This document shows positions 18,121 through 28,509 of a stretch of DNA of 31,326 bases, in pieces (within the stretch, counting starts at the first letter, position 1; each line of letters opens with the position of its first letter). Origin of the DNA: Larix sibirica (lineage: Eukaryota > Streptophyta > Pinopsida > Pinales > Pinaceae); assembly GCA_004151065.3 (NCBI GenBank), contig NWUY0304786513.1, positions 1 through 31,326 of the forward strand. Reading direction: 5' to 3'. The notes under the pieces are model-generated. The model ran no database searches and was not told where the DNA came from. It saw only the letters and a list, made by a program, of their open reading frames with translations. Both the position numbers and the translations under genes were made by a program.

Positions 18121-19960
18121 ACGCACGTGGAGGGTACGGATGGGAAGTATTAGGGTGGGTGAGCAAGTCGTGGACGAGAACCAGTGACGGTACGATTGAA
18201 AATAAACTTAGGGTAGGGGTGGCCCAATGGGGGGATATTTGCCCGGCCTTATTCGGTTGCGCAGCGTTCGAGGAACCGGCGTTCAAGTCCTGTTTGCCCT
18301 TCGAGTCCTGCTTCATTTCACCTTTCTCCTTCTACTTTTTTTCTTTGCTCGACTAATCCCACCGATCACCCACCCATCCCTTTCCACCCGACGAAACCAA
18401 CCGCGAACCCGCATACCACATGCATACCACAAACTGATTACCTCGCGTTACGAACTACACGTACGTGGTACTTACCAATGCATTTCATTTTATTTATGAT
18501 ATTGAATATACTATGCTGCGATTGGGCAAAAATACTGGACCAAAAGGAACGCTGCTGAAAGAGCGCCGCTGCCTAGAGGAAAGGGCGTTGAGAGAGATAG
18601 CTAAAATGTCAAATGATTTTATCCCGTAAGTCACTGTCTTCGTGTTCCCCTCTTTCCCCATTCAAGCCAGCAATACCAAGCCATTGAGCCCATCAAGCCA
18701 TAGCTACGAACTTGTAAAACCAAATCTTTTATTATTCAAATGCCTCACCATATGAATAGTGAGTGGGCTCCTTACGTCGCCTCATGTTTGGAAAGGTTTT
18801 TATTGCCTGACAACCCAAACTGGCGCCTATTTAAGATGGATGGGAATCTTCGCTCCTCAACTGTTAATGGGCCTTTATATAAGTTATTTCGGGCGGGATA
18901 TTATTTATAGAACCAACCTTGGTTGTTGGGGCAATTATTTATAGGGACCTATCTTTTGTTTATTATTCTTGGGCACACCTTCTGTGTTGTATGGGATGGC
19001 ATTAGAATTCATAACCTTACTTATTGCTACAATTTATATAAATACCTTCCCGTGCCTTCCCGTTCCCTACAAAGCGTTTAGTATTCGAGCATCTCCCCTC
19101 TCCCTCCCATCCATTAAAGTATTCGTTCGCTCTTGTGAGCTCCTCTCTTCCTCCCATCTCGTAAGCTTTTTATGCTCTTGCGTACCCTCTTGCTCTTGTT
19201 CTTGCATACCCGTATTTATGGTTGGTAACAATATTATATACGTATTTAAAACTTATTCCGGTGCGAGTCCATTAGGATCCTAAAAAATGAAATTACGCCC
19301 TAATAGGTAGAAAGGCTAGGTACGAAGTCGTGACTCGAAAAAACTAAGAAGGACCTTATAAACCCTTTTATGGGTTAGTAGCCCTTAACCCATGAAATGT
19401 GGATGGATATGGATTGCTGAACCTTTTCCTCCCGTTTGGGGATATTTCTTTATCTCACAATGTGATGATACACTGGTCATTGGATCGGTTTGCAATGCAA
19501 TGACCTCCTAGGCACTTACTTATCCTATTGGCTAATGTGCCCATATGAAAATTGGTTGTTTGTTGTCAGGGAGCCCGCCCTTATGAAAGGAAAGAATAAC
19601 CCTATTTCACTAGAGTGAGTTCCATGGAGTTATCCAATCAGCAGATTCGAACGGGAATCCAGTAGTTTCCAAAGCAAGCTATATTACTGGGTTTTGAAGT
19701 TCATATAGTAAGTACTACTAGCTAGATATGCTACACGTATATATCAAGATTGAGTCAAATATGTAATGTCTTCAGGTGTAAACTATGGGAACTAACCTGA
19801 AATAGGATTCATTAATACTTTAAGTACTCGCTTTAAATACAAGCCTTAGTCTTACAACAATAAGCCCTCCCTATGGAACTTACCTTTGTGGACTAGCACC
19901 TATTCCGCCCTAGGGTTGCCGCCTATAGAAAGCTCTTCCTAAGGTGGTGTTCTAATGATT
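18121..19960. other. Gene-free spacer
   Basis: No supported gene. Frames at 18108-18356, 18227-18499, 18759-18944 and 18969-19283 have no recognised domain. ATTATTTATAG occurs twice, at about 18900 and 18932. GGGCGGGATATTATTT near 18892 recalls the GGACGGG family. Confidence 0.4.
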
Positions 19961-21114
19961 GGATTTCCAACAGGAAATTGACTGTATGCTGTCCCTTTCC
20001 GTTTTCATCCTTTGCCCCTATCAATCAACACACCTAGATGGGATCGGTACGAAGTACTCGAGTGTGACATCAGCTCGAAGTGGTCACATTCACTCTTTAG
20101 CGAAGAGCAATCGAAACTTTCCCCCTATAAATTCTATGTAGCGCTTTAGCGTTCGCACTTGACACTTTACAAGACAAGTTAAACTAACCCAGCTAAGCTA
20201 ACCAAACAAAGACCCGTGAACGAAGGCCCTTGGTCCTACGGAAAAAGATAGGAAAGGCAGCAGAGAGAGAAAGAATGTTTTCGAATGCTGTTACAAAATC
20301 TAATAAGAAAGGTTCAAAAAGTGTAAAATAAATAAGAGAAGTGCGTGATGCCGTAGACAGACAGGACAGACCGCATGTAGCCAGCCGGCTATTCTTCACT
20401 CCATTTCACTTCGTTTTTAAGATCTTTTAAGAGAGACTACTATTGAGAGATTCTGCTCTTACAAAAAAAAGGTATAGGACAACGGTTACGGGGTCAAAGC
20501 AACGATACCCTCTATGTCGGGAACTTATAGCCAAGAAAAGACACCGAATAGCTCGTGGATCAAGTTTGTGATTAGCGTACGGCTGGGTAGCAGGCACATC
20601 CAAAGGTGCGTAACAACTTGTAATCAGGTGTCTTGTTAAATAAGAACTCCCATGGTTAAACCATTTGTGTCACTGTAGATGGCACTCGATTGATCAAAAA
20701 GACAATAGCATTGATTCTAAGCCTTTCTTCTATGGGGGGCTAGGTCAGAGCTAGCATTGAATAAGAATAAGCTCGGATTCCTCTTATCGACTATGAACGA
20801 ATGCTTTCTCATTGAACAAAAAGAATAGCCGGCCTTTGTTTTTGCTGTTACAGAAGAAGCTGCTCTTGGCCTTTTGCTTGGCACTAGGAAGAGAAAAGAA
20901 AGATCTTAGGGCTAGGCGCTAGGCCCGTATGGATATTCTGCTCGAAAGCGTGGGGGTGCGTGCCTTCTCCAAGCAGGGACAATCGGCTGACCTATCTTGT
21001 CTTTCGCGGATTCACCAGCGACTGCTAACGCAGCGACAGGGGCGCTAGGAGCTGACCTCATGAGACTAAACAACTGACTTAGAGAAATAATTGTGCTAGC
21101 TAGCCTTATATCCA
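19961..21114. other. Gene-free spacer
   Basis: No supported gene. The minus frames at 20193-20399 and 20912-21175 lack ATG at their listed ends and recognised content. The latter (SAPSAPVAALAVAGESAKDK) overlaps the 3' side of the broken frame at 21115-21592 and might be its continuation in another frame. Confidence 0.35.
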
Positions 21115-21592
21115 TCAGTCTATCTGCCGTACAAGCGGATGCATTTTGCATCTTTCCCACGTGTGACGTTCCCAAAAAGCCAAAGGGGTAAGGGAAGAGA
21201 CCGTCTTTTCAAAACTCTCGCGAACTTCTTCTATTTTCGCCTTAAGACGAGGAACCTTAGTAGAAGTGGGCAGCTACTCGAGAATTATAAGCCTTGGGAT
21301 TTCGGCCTTGATGCTGGATATCATAGCATCGGTGGCCTCCTTTTCTTGTTTGAGTTGCCTGATCCTCGAGCTTCTTGGCGGGGTAACGAATTCGAAGAAG
21401 ACTCTCCCCGGCCTTTAATTCTTCCCTCTCCTTCTTCCGACTTCAAAAGGCCTGATGGTGGAAAGCCCAAGCAAGTAGGGCTGCATACTCAAGATCTTCC
21501 ATAAGGACGAAGTCGTAAAAGGCATAGTTTTTCTCTTTGCAGACATCTACGCCTCGAACTAAGTGCTGAGTCTTGAGCTTAGAGCCATCCAT
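21115..21592 (-). pseudogene. Broken coiled-coil-like nuclear-type frame
   Basis: From ATG at 21592 on the minus strand: MDGSKLKTQHLVRG, then FVLMEDLEYAALLAWAFHHQ, a TGA, then SRKKERELKAGESLL and AKKLEDQATQ in the same frame. After a one-frame shift near 21340 the reading continues KEATDAMISSIKAEIPRLII, one TAG, then KAKIEEVRESFEKTVSSLTP to a stop at 21115. The Glu/Lys-rich heptad-like segments suggest a coiled coil, and the abundance of coherent coding on this strand beats the competing plus-strand frame at 21139-21504. Two stops and a frameshift make it dead. I cannot name the family; a retroelement gag or other nuclear gene is likely given the LINE fragment 0.8 kb away. Confidence 0.4.
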
Positions 21593-22347
21593 ACTCTAAT
21601 ATGCCTTTTCTTGGCACGTCCCCCAATATCTGGCTGTTCCAAACAAGCATTCCATTTCAAAGGATGTGGCCGGGCTCCATCTCTATGGTTGACCAACTAA
21701 ATCATCTATACTAATCGGTGAGGTTTACATGTTCGGTGAATCAGGAATGCTAGGTTATTATAATAAGGCCTCTATATCTCCGACATTTAGGAATCTTTTT
21801 CCAATTAACATTGTCTTAGAGGCTAAAGCCTTTCCTTTACCGAATTAGCTCTAACTAGCCTTGTTAATCCCTTTCTAAAGGTAGTTCAGTGACCCGAGGG
21901 CAACTCACTAAGTCTAGTATCTATAACCTCTAAGTCCCAATAAAAAAAAAGCAGTCTTCCTTTCTTCCAGTTAAGTATGAGAGGTGATAAAAGACAGAGG
22001 TTAAGCTTGACCTACGGATAGGGTTAACCCTTGCAGTCTGTAGTTTCTAAGGCCACTCCTTATCCTTCTGTCACAGCGCCCGTTGCATGGTGTCCAGTAG
22101 CAGTCGTAGTAGGCGCGTTAGCGGTTAGCTAGCGAGGAGCGAATGAAAGGAGCTGTCGCAGTAGGTATCTGAGCGAGGATTGTTGAAAGACTTTGGTCCG
22201 GTCAAACAGCGCTGGTTCCTCAAACCGCTAGTGCACTTGAAGCGAAGCGCAAAAAGTCTCTTTGAAGGAACTATTCCAAATGTGGTGCATATTAGGTCAA
22301 TCAGTTGACTTCCTTACACTTGAGTTCTAGCTTTCTGTTGGATTGCT
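21593..22347. other. Gene-free spacer
   Basis: No supported gene. Sequence such as GCGGTTAGCTAGCGAGGAGCG and GAAGCGAAGCGCAAAAAG near 22120-22250 is typical in feel of plant mitochondrial spacer. Confidence 0.4.
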
Positions 22348-22742
22348 TTGGATGCTTCCTGCTTGAAGGAAAGTAAGCACTATTCCCACAGTGACTCGAA
22401 AAATCGATCTTTGAATCAAATGGCACGCAGACTCATTCTTCTATGTTCTTCCTCCCAGAAGCAAGAGGAGCATGTCTTGCAGATGAGGCTGGGGAAGTTT
22501 CCACTAAAGTTTCACTACTCGCGCGTACCTCGAAAAAGTGAAATCTCTGACTTATTAAGCCGAAAGAAAGCCCCGTTCAGCGAGACTGAGAGAAAGGAGG
22601 CCATCTTCTCTATGCCAGGAGATAAAGCTCCAGGCCCTGACCTGATGGGCTGCCGACTTTATTTTACAAGGTTTTCTGGGAAGTGATCACAGGGGATGTA
22701 ATTTTGGCTTTCAATTCTTTCTTTGAGCGCAAGGGTGGTTAA
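22348..22742 (+). pseudogene. LINE (non-LTR) reverse transcriptase fragment
   Basis: The plus frame carries LLSRKKAPFSETERKEAIF then SMPGDKAPGPD (22570-22641), the fingers motif at the start of plant LINE reverse transcriptases, where the domain begins copying RNA into DNA. After a frameshift at about 22642-22647 it continues GLPTLFYKVFWEVITGDVIL then AFNSFFERKGG up to a stop at 22740-22742. Upstream codons (22430-22560) are plausible linker between endonuclease and RT. The YxDD catalytic region is absent, there is no ATG at the start, and no 3' tail is seen. It is a short dead piece of a nuclear LINE carried into mtDNA. Confidence 0.85.
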
Positions 22743-22879
22743 ATTGAAGAAGAAAGGAGCTCTATCCTGGTGACCAACAGAGCAAAGGAATAAAACCACA
22801 AGCGAGATAGATTCAAGATAGATGGCTAAACAACTTAGGTGGGAAGGAAGGGGGGCGTAGCGGTAAGATCACTGTATAG

Positions 22880-23029
22880 TATGGCATCAGTGTTATCTCT
22901 TGCCAACTTCCGTCTCAAGCAGGGAAAGAGCTACGGATATCGATTTATGAGGAAGAATTAGTTCCTTTTTTAGCGCCGGAGCAGAGCTTCGCTTTGTCAC
23001 TCTTTGAAGAGGAACTGGCGAAAGAATAG
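22880..23029 (+). CDS. Unrecognised 49-codon acidic frame
   Basis: Open frame without an ATG reading YGISVISCQLPSQAGKELRI then an acidic end (EEELVPFLAPEQ, FALSLFEEELAKE). A different frame with ATG at 22881 overlaps it. The repeated EEEL pattern looks protein-like, but no family is recognised. Possibly another decayed nuclear piece following the LINE fragment. Confidence 0.15.
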   Translation, partial: YGISVISCQLPSQAGKELRISIYEEELVPFLAPEQSFALSLFEEELAKE

Positions 23030-24080
23030 AATGATTTTAGTCTGAACGAACCAGAACCACCGAAATCAGACCTGTTGATGTGCCGTCCTCATGTAGTGGT
23101 GCCCGTGGTTGCGGTTGGATCGGCTGTACCGCCCGCATGCGTGAATCTTTGAAGTCTTTACTGTATTTACGACTCTGCGCAAGCAACCAGAGAGAAGTAG
23201 GCAAGCAGGGCGGACGATCAATCCCTCTTCTAGTAATGGCACCCGTCTTATTAGGTTGGAAATAATTCAACTAAAGCCCCGTTGTTAACAGAACTACTTT
23301 CCGCGTTCCCATTTCCTTCGTGTAAGTGAAATCGGTCTTAGTTGGGGTGAATAATCGAGTTCTTACTACAGTTAAGCCGCTGCGGGAAGAACTTGAGAAT
23401 CACTTTCCTTTGCTGGTGCTTTAGGTTCACTTCAGTAGTTCGTAAGCCTTCAGTTCTTGCTCTTCTACTGGTTACCAGCTTATGACCTGCGGGTAACTCA
23501 GGCTCTACCCTTTCCTGGGGGAATTGCTCCTTGATCGGAATTAGGCCGCCTTTCTTAGGTCTGATCATCGAAAGACGAAGGCATAGGCTACGACTTATTC
23601 TGGGTAAATCGATCTTCCATAAGGACTTTGAAAAGAAAGAAGAGGGGGACGCAAACAACCGGCAATGCAAAAGCCTTATAGTAAGCAATAAGCGCCGGTG
23701 GAAGGCATGGGGCTAAAGGCTAGGGCGTGATGAAGGAAATAAAGAAATCTTGCAAACAAGCCAAGCAAGCAAGAAAAGCAGTTCTGTTGGCAAGCAGCTA
23801 AGGAAGGTGGGACATCTCACTGCTTTCTCCTCTGTATACTCGTACATTCCTCACCTCAAATGCATCTAAATTGAATGACACAATTCATCAAATGCATATC
23901 CATCATGCATCGATTTTTCATCTCTCATGCAACATAGATAATGCATCCACAGACAGATCTCAATCCAACCTGATGTTGGAATCAACCTTTACTGAATGAC
24001 AGAAATAGAAGGTGAGGGAGGTACGAGGTACGTTAAGTGAATCACCCTAACTTGTAGTTCGTCAAATACGAAGTGTCAAG
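23030..24080. other. Gene-free spacer with two competing frames
   Basis: No supported gene. At 23338-23716 both strands are open (116 codons minus, about 60 plus, basic in each); neither has a recognised domain, and mirrored open frames usually reflect composition. AAGCAAGCAAG near 23759-23771 is a short repeat. Confidence 0.35.
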
Positions 24081-24082
24081 GA

Positions 24083-24258
24083 ATAAGGCAAGCATAATTA
24101 CATATATAATGATATCTATCTCCTTGTATACGAGATCTAAGGTACGATCGATTCTGACTCGAGCATAGATCCCATACGATGAGAAAGCGTAATTACCTAT
24201 ATAATGAGATATCTCTTTGTATACTATATTATTATATTAGGATGCGATCGATTATGAG
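24083..24258. repeat. 95-bp tandem pair of an AT-rich repeat
   Basis: Two related units start with TAATTAC at 24095 and 24190 (95-bp period). Each has TATAATGA, ATCTC, TTGTATAC and ends with CGATCGATT preceded by GGTA or GATG. The left unit shares 28 exact bases (24083-24110) with 25511-25538; the right unit shares 24187-24234 with 25658-25705. Confidence 0.85.
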
Positions 24259-25140
24259 AGCCTAACGCGAAGATAATAGCTCCGAAAATGATAATAACTT
24301 CGGAGCAAATTCGGAGCAGCTATAGAAGGGAATTAAAAAAACCTAAGAATAAAGCTTAGAAAGAAGACCGGAACTAAAGTTGATGCTGCTAGCTTGGGTG
24401 CTGATCCTGCTTAGTGAGTGACTGGCCTGAACTTAATATGGCTTTAATAGGTAATTTGGAAAGTGAAAGGGTGGCTGGCCCAAAAATAGTTCCGTGAACC
24501 ACACCTCGTTAGCAAGCGTTTCGTCTTTATATGGTTATACCTTTGTTTTAAGGAAGGTTTCGCATCGTCGCTTACTTCAAAGTCCAATTCAGATGCCTAT
24601 ATTTATTTGATGGCAAGCCCCACCAGCCCATCCCAGCTTGACAGGCTCACCAGCTAACCTTCTGATGCCCACCAGCCAGCCGCATCTTGACTTCGCACAT
24701 CGGCTTACAAATCTTACTTCGAAGCACTGCGATCTCATCCAAGTCATCATCATATTCATTGTCAGACGCAGAGTTGGGTTACATCTTCAAGTGGCACTCG
24801 CATACAGACAAAGGCTGCCAGGAAAGCCGCTATTCCTACTTCCATGGTGGCTGGCCCTCCCTTCAAGGCGTAGGTAGGTCTAGGCGCCCAGCTTATACTT
24901 CAAGTTTAATATAATCCTGCCAGGCCATAAGTACAAGCGCTGGCTCTCTCGATCGCTCTGCAATCCCTTTCTTCCCCTCAAAGCCCTAGATCGATACCGA
25001 GATCTTATCTGTCTCTGTCCATCTTCGTCCATATTGAAAATGAATACATCACTCTCTTTCAAGTATTCCACCGAGATACAACAAGGTTATACCTTTCCTG
25101 CTCCTGCCAAAGGAATCGGGGAAGGCCCTCCCTTCTTGTA
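24259..25140. other. Gene-free spacer
   Basis: No supported gene. TTCGGAGCAAATTCGGAGCAGC near 24298 is a short doublet. CACCAGCC-type pieces recur at 24621, 24648 and 24669, giving a CCAGC-rich stretch. Frames at 24638-24914 overlap each other and are unrecognised. Confidence 0.4.
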
Positions 25141-25437
25141 TTGAGACTTGCTTCTACTCACACTCCTCGCACAAGGAAAGATCAGGATCCGTGGCCAAGG
25201 AGAAAAGGTTTACCCAGGAAGGAGCCTTTTGATAATTGCCAGAAGCTCAGAAAGAAGCCCATCCAGCAGCATTGTGATAATAGGGATTCCCAGAAGCAAG
25301 TGAGTTACCGGGGATGCTTTGACGATTTCAAGTCAACAGATAGAGACCTGGCGGGGTGTGCGTCGTGCCCAGCCCGCGGGGAAGAGCCTACCTACCCAGT
25401 GCTGGAGAAATTTAATGAAGACAATTTGGGGATATGA
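25141..25437 (+). CDS. Unrecognised basic 98-codon frame
   Basis: Open frame starting at TTG, strongly basic with RTRKDQDPWPRRKGLPRKEP and FDNCQKLRKKPIQQHCDNRD; the C-terminal half is acidic to neutral with CASCPARGEE. Cysteine spacing does not give a clear zinc-knuckle. No ATG and no recognised family; possibly a nuclear-derived fragment. Confidence 0.2.
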   Translation: MRLASTHTPRTRKDQDPWPRRKGLPRKEPFDNCQKLRKKPIQQHCDNRDSQKQVSYRGCFDDFKSTDRDLAGCASCPARGEEPTYPVLEKFNEDNLGI

Positions 25438-25510
25438 TTGCCCAGCGGGCGAGAAACCAATTATGGGATGCTTTATGGTTTCTGCGTTCAGTCAATCTAC
25501 GCAGCAAGTC

Positions 25511-25538
25511 ATAAGGCAAGCATAATTACATATATAAT
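25511..25538. repeat. Dispersed copy of the AT-rich repeat (left type)
   Basis: Twenty-eight bases identical to 24083-24110, containing AAGGCAAGCATAATTAC. Confidence 0.9.
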
Positions 25539-25657
25539 AATAGCATTGTTTAAGGATTTACCTTGTAAACTTGTATTGGAAAAGTAAATTCAAAGTCAAT
25601 TTATTTACAAAGATTTTCCTCCTATTGGAGTTGGTGGAAATGAACAAAATCGATCTG

Positions 25658-25705
25658 GCGTAATTACATCTATAATGAGATATCTCTTTGCATACTATAT
25701 TATTA
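25658..25705. repeat. Dispersed copy of the AT-rich repeat (right type)
   Basis: Forty-eight bases matching 24187-24234 apart from a three-base difference (ATC for CTA) after GCGTAATTAC and one T-to-C change in TTTGTATAC. The order left type then right type is the same as in the tandem pair, with 147 instead of 95 bases between TAATTAC cores at about 25523 and 25661, so a longer unit was duplicated and then diverged. Confidence 0.85.
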
Positions 25706-26106
25706 ATCAAACCTTTTCTATATGTAGGAATCCTTCAGCAGTGAAGAGAGGGGGGTTCGATGCCCCTTAGAGGCTTGTCATTAAAAGGAACAAGCAATGA
25801 GAAATAAATTCGGCATCCCATTAGGTTTCTTTTCCCGGAGAAGAGTAGTGGCGAAAACGATGAAACGGCACGTACGAACAAAGCAATTTCACCAAATAAC
25901 TAGGTGATATCATATAGTGACAGACCCATCTAATAGTAGGTGCATAAATGACCATGAGAATCCATACGACAGTGACTGTGAGAATCAATATTTAGATGAC
26001 AAAAAGATCCCACTAGGCTCCCGTCGATAAACGATACCCGAGCGGGAGATATCCACACGTTCTATCTCCAGGTTTTCTTTAATACCTTTCGATTCGCATT
26101 CGAAAC
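25706..26106. other. Gene-free spacer
   Basis: No supported gene. GGGGGGTTCGATGCCCCTTAG at 25750-25770 forms a small hairpin that resembles a T arm, without the rest of a tRNA around it. Confidence 0.4.
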
Positions 26107-26358
26107 ATGTATGTGACTTACGAGCATATTGCTTATTTATTTTTTAATGTTTTAAGTTGTCTCAATTTGGGGATCGATCTCTTTCATTTATATGGTCAAT
26201 GGGGAGCCATTTCCTTTATAGTGACTGAGGTCTTGTTCCTGGTTCATTCAATAGACGCTGTGCTGGATTGGAGTCATTTGATCGGTGGATTCATTCAATC
26301 GCTGGAGCTGGAGTTGTGTCATGACGCCACTCACTCATCCAGAATGAGGGTGAGGTAG
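26107..26358 (+). CDS. 83-codon ORF, predicted membrane protein
   Basis: ATG-started frame ending TAG. Hydrophobic segments IAYLFFNVLSCLNLGIDLF (residues about 8-26) and AISFIVTEVLFLVHSIDAVL (about 34-53) could be two membrane helices, followed by a short soluble tail ending SSRMRVR. I recognise no family. The last codons (ATGAGGGTGAGGTAG) lie in a repeat whose partner forms the start of the next ORF at 26489. Length and composition are moderately gene-like, but no conservation can be judged here. Confidence 0.35.
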   Translation: MYVTYEHIAYLFFNVLSCLNLGIDLFHLYGQWGAISFIVTEVLFLVHSIDAVLDWSHLIGGFIQSLELELCHDATHSSRMRVR

Positions 26359-26408
26359 TTGGGAGAGGATAATAAGGATGGCCCAGCATAAAAAGGTGAG
26401 GTACTCGC
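26344..26408. repeat. Imperfect direct repeat, copy 1
   Basis: ATGAGGGTGAGG, then GGGAGAGGATAATAAGG, then GTGAGGTACTC, partner of 26489-26536 with indels. It covers the end of the 83-codon ORF. Its CAGCATAAAAAGGTGAGG also resembles CGGCATAAAAGGTGGGTGAGG at 569-589. Confidence 0.6.
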
Positions 26409-26488
26409 TCGACCAATTAGATCATAAGGCTGGCTGGCGAACCCGGCATCAATCATAAGGTTCGAAAGAAGAACGGCTCCACCAAATA

Positions 26489-26536
26489 ATGAGGTTAGGA
26501 AGGCGGGAGAGGAAGGATAATGAGAGTGAGGTACTC
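26489..26536. repeat. Imperfect direct repeat, copy 2
   Basis: ATGAGGTTAGGAAGG, then GGGAGAGGAAGGATAATGAG, then GTGAGGTACTC. It provides the start codon and first 16 codons of the 127-codon ORF. Confidence 0.6.
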
Positions 26537-26872
26537 AGGCGGGTTGTGTCTCAAGCAGTAAAGGTTGGGTTCTTCCTCTCAGACCTAATCGGGTTGGTTC
26601 GTTCTATATCTCAGACCCATCCAGCCATTCAAGCCATGCCCATCCATCCACAAGGTCTACAGTCTGCCTCACCTGACATCTACAGTGAGGAAGTCAAGTT
26701 TGGTTCCCGGAACATATACCTACAGTTCAGGAAGAGTTTAGTTAGGGTCCATATACTAGCTTTCCTAGAGAGAGACTTATTGACCCTTATCACATACGTT
26801 TACGCCTGTTCAAGCTTTACCAGGAATTACGAGTGCTTAGTTCACGTGCTCGTTATTCATTTAGCCCAGTAA
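26489..26872 (+). CDS. 127-codon ORF, unrecognised
   Basis: ATG-started frame, second longest of that kind in the window. The first 20 residues are charged (MRLGRRERKDNESEVLRRVV) and come from the local repeat. The middle (SQTHPAIQAMPIHPQGLQSA) is polar and proline-containing, and the end is hydrophobic (VHILAFLERDLLTLITYVYA). No family recognised. It follows the 83-codon ORF by 130 bp on the same strand. The repeat-derived start argues for a chimeric ORF made by mitochondrial recombination. Confidence 0.35.
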   Translation: MRLGRRERKDNESEVLRRVVSQAVKVGFFLSDLIGLVRSISQTHPAIQAMPIHPQGLQSASPDIYSEEVKFGSRNIYLQFRKSLVRVHILAFLERDLLTLITYVYACSSFTRNYECLVHVLVIHLAQ

Positions 26873-28260
26873 CATAAACGTAATAAGGAAATAACTTAAT
26901 CCGTATTCTGGCACTAAGCCAGATTATATTGTACTCTCATAACCATTTACTTCCTACCCTGTACTTAAGCAGTATCGTGATCTAGCTTGATGCCGACGTA
27001 ATAACAGCAGTAGCACCTGCTTACCATGTACTATACTTGGCTCCACCATATCTTAGTCCAGTCATGTAAGCATTTAGTAATTCATGCTTGTAACCTGAAG
27101 TATGTCATCACGAGAAGTAATATATGGATTATTAGTCACTGCTTTCAGAGCTGAAACTCTTCATTACTTACTGGTTAACCTGGTATGACTACGGTAATTA
27201 AAGTGAATACGAGAAAGAGCTATGTTTACGCTACTATACCAGACATAATTACGCAATCTCGTAACTTGGAGTATGCAGCTTAATAGTAATTACTAGCTCT
27301 ACAGCTTTTGTTAATTACCAGTAAGTACATTACATCCTAGGCTAGTACATTAATAACATGCAGTGTTTAAACGATTATCAGGTGATTTACTAGCTATGTT
27401 ACTTCTAGGCTTAGCAGATTGCTTAATACTATGAGCATGCTTACAACCAAATAGGTTCACTAAATTGATTACTTAACTTTTTCCCATACTTTTTCCCAGG
27501 AATATGATCACAGCTTTTATTACTCTATCTACCCGGTGTAGTAATTCCGAACACTAGATCAGAGGGACTGACTAGAGCGATATGATAAACTATGCTCAAG
27601 CTTGCTAAGGGACTATTATGAAATAGACTAACTCACTCGGTATTTTAACCTCCAGATTACATGTAAAAGGTAAGCTGCCACTCCAGGTTACATTACTACC
27701 TGGGCAGAGCATATCAGGCTTATTCATTTATGCCTTCAGGATAAGAAATGCTTTCTCTGATTCCGGCCTGATGTTATAAATGCTAAGTAAGTAATTTACA
27801 TAGGTTTAACATTAAGAAGTAAGCAATGGTTTGACTCTAAGCACATGATCACGAAGTAACTAGTCTTCACAGCGAATTCAATGGATTGCCTAATCCTGGA
27901 TAGCTAATACACTTACCAAGCGCGTAAACAGAGGGACTTGTAATAATAAAAAGTATGACACTATGTGGAGTTAGCATAACCTGAAAAAGAGCTGTTTCCA
28001 TAATTTCTAGCTACAACATGGGCTCTGTTAAGCACCAGCTAATTTGTTCTCTAGCCGCCTGGTAGCGGTAGACTTTTAATAAATAGGTAGATTGTATGTA
28101 AATTATCCTAGTAGGCGGGTCAATGGTACACCACCCTTTATTAGTATTTGCTAGAATGATTCTTATATCCTTGAGCTTAGAGTAACACCTTACATAGTAT
28201 TAGTTATTAGGTTGTTACAGCATGAGTGAACACGGCTAGTAGCTAAATAAAATACCTGTT
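26873..28260. other. Stop-dense, TAC/GTA-rich stretch without ORFs
   Basis: For 1.39 kb no frame on either strand reaches 60 codons. The text is dominated by TAAT, GTAA, TTAC and TAGT words, which give stop codons in both directions, with no obvious tandem period. I see no gene, RNA or hairpin of note. Its word use recalls the 7.5-10.3 kb region, but no long match is visible. Confidence 0.5.
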
Positions 28261-28509
28261 CTACGTGGAACATATATCATTACGCTGCAAGGTTTTTATC
28301 CTGGCTAAAATGAAAAATAAACAGCCTGACGGAGGAAGGTGCGTAGCTACCGGGTCGACTGAACTATGGATGAAATTGGGGGAATGAAACTTACCTAAAA
28401 TTACCTGGGTAATATCGGGCTGGACAATTTGCATTAATAAGAAGGAAATGGGGCCGAGAGGCAAGCAAATTCGATGATTAATTAAATGACCTTCTTTTAC
28501 CTTATACAT
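28261..28509 (-). CDS. Unrecognised 82-codon ORF, weak
   Basis: ATG at 28509 (reverse strand), MYKVKEGHLINHRICLPLGP onward, ending TAG. Hydrophobic patch SFLLMQIVQP. No recognised domain; a lone frame in spacer, so chance is likely. Confidence 0.2.
   Translation of the reverse strand: MYKVKEGHLINHRICLPLGPISFLLMQIVQPDITQVILGKFHSPNFIHSSVDPVATHLPPSGCLFFILARIKTLQRNDICST

Noticed and set aside
18220-18310. GGCGTTCAAGTCCTG resembles a tRNA T arm
   Set aside because: The T stem does not pair and no cloverleaf fits.
21139-21504. 121-codon plus-strand frame
   Set aside because: It lies opposite the coherent but broken minus-strand coding text at 21115-21592; its own sequence shows no domain.
23338-23716. 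116-codon minus and about 60-codon plus frames over the same DNA
   Set aside because: Mutually exclusive frames with no domain in either; probably composition.
25747-25772. T-arm-like sequence GGGGG-TTCGATG-CCCCT
   Set aside because: No acceptor, D or anticodon arm can be placed upstream.
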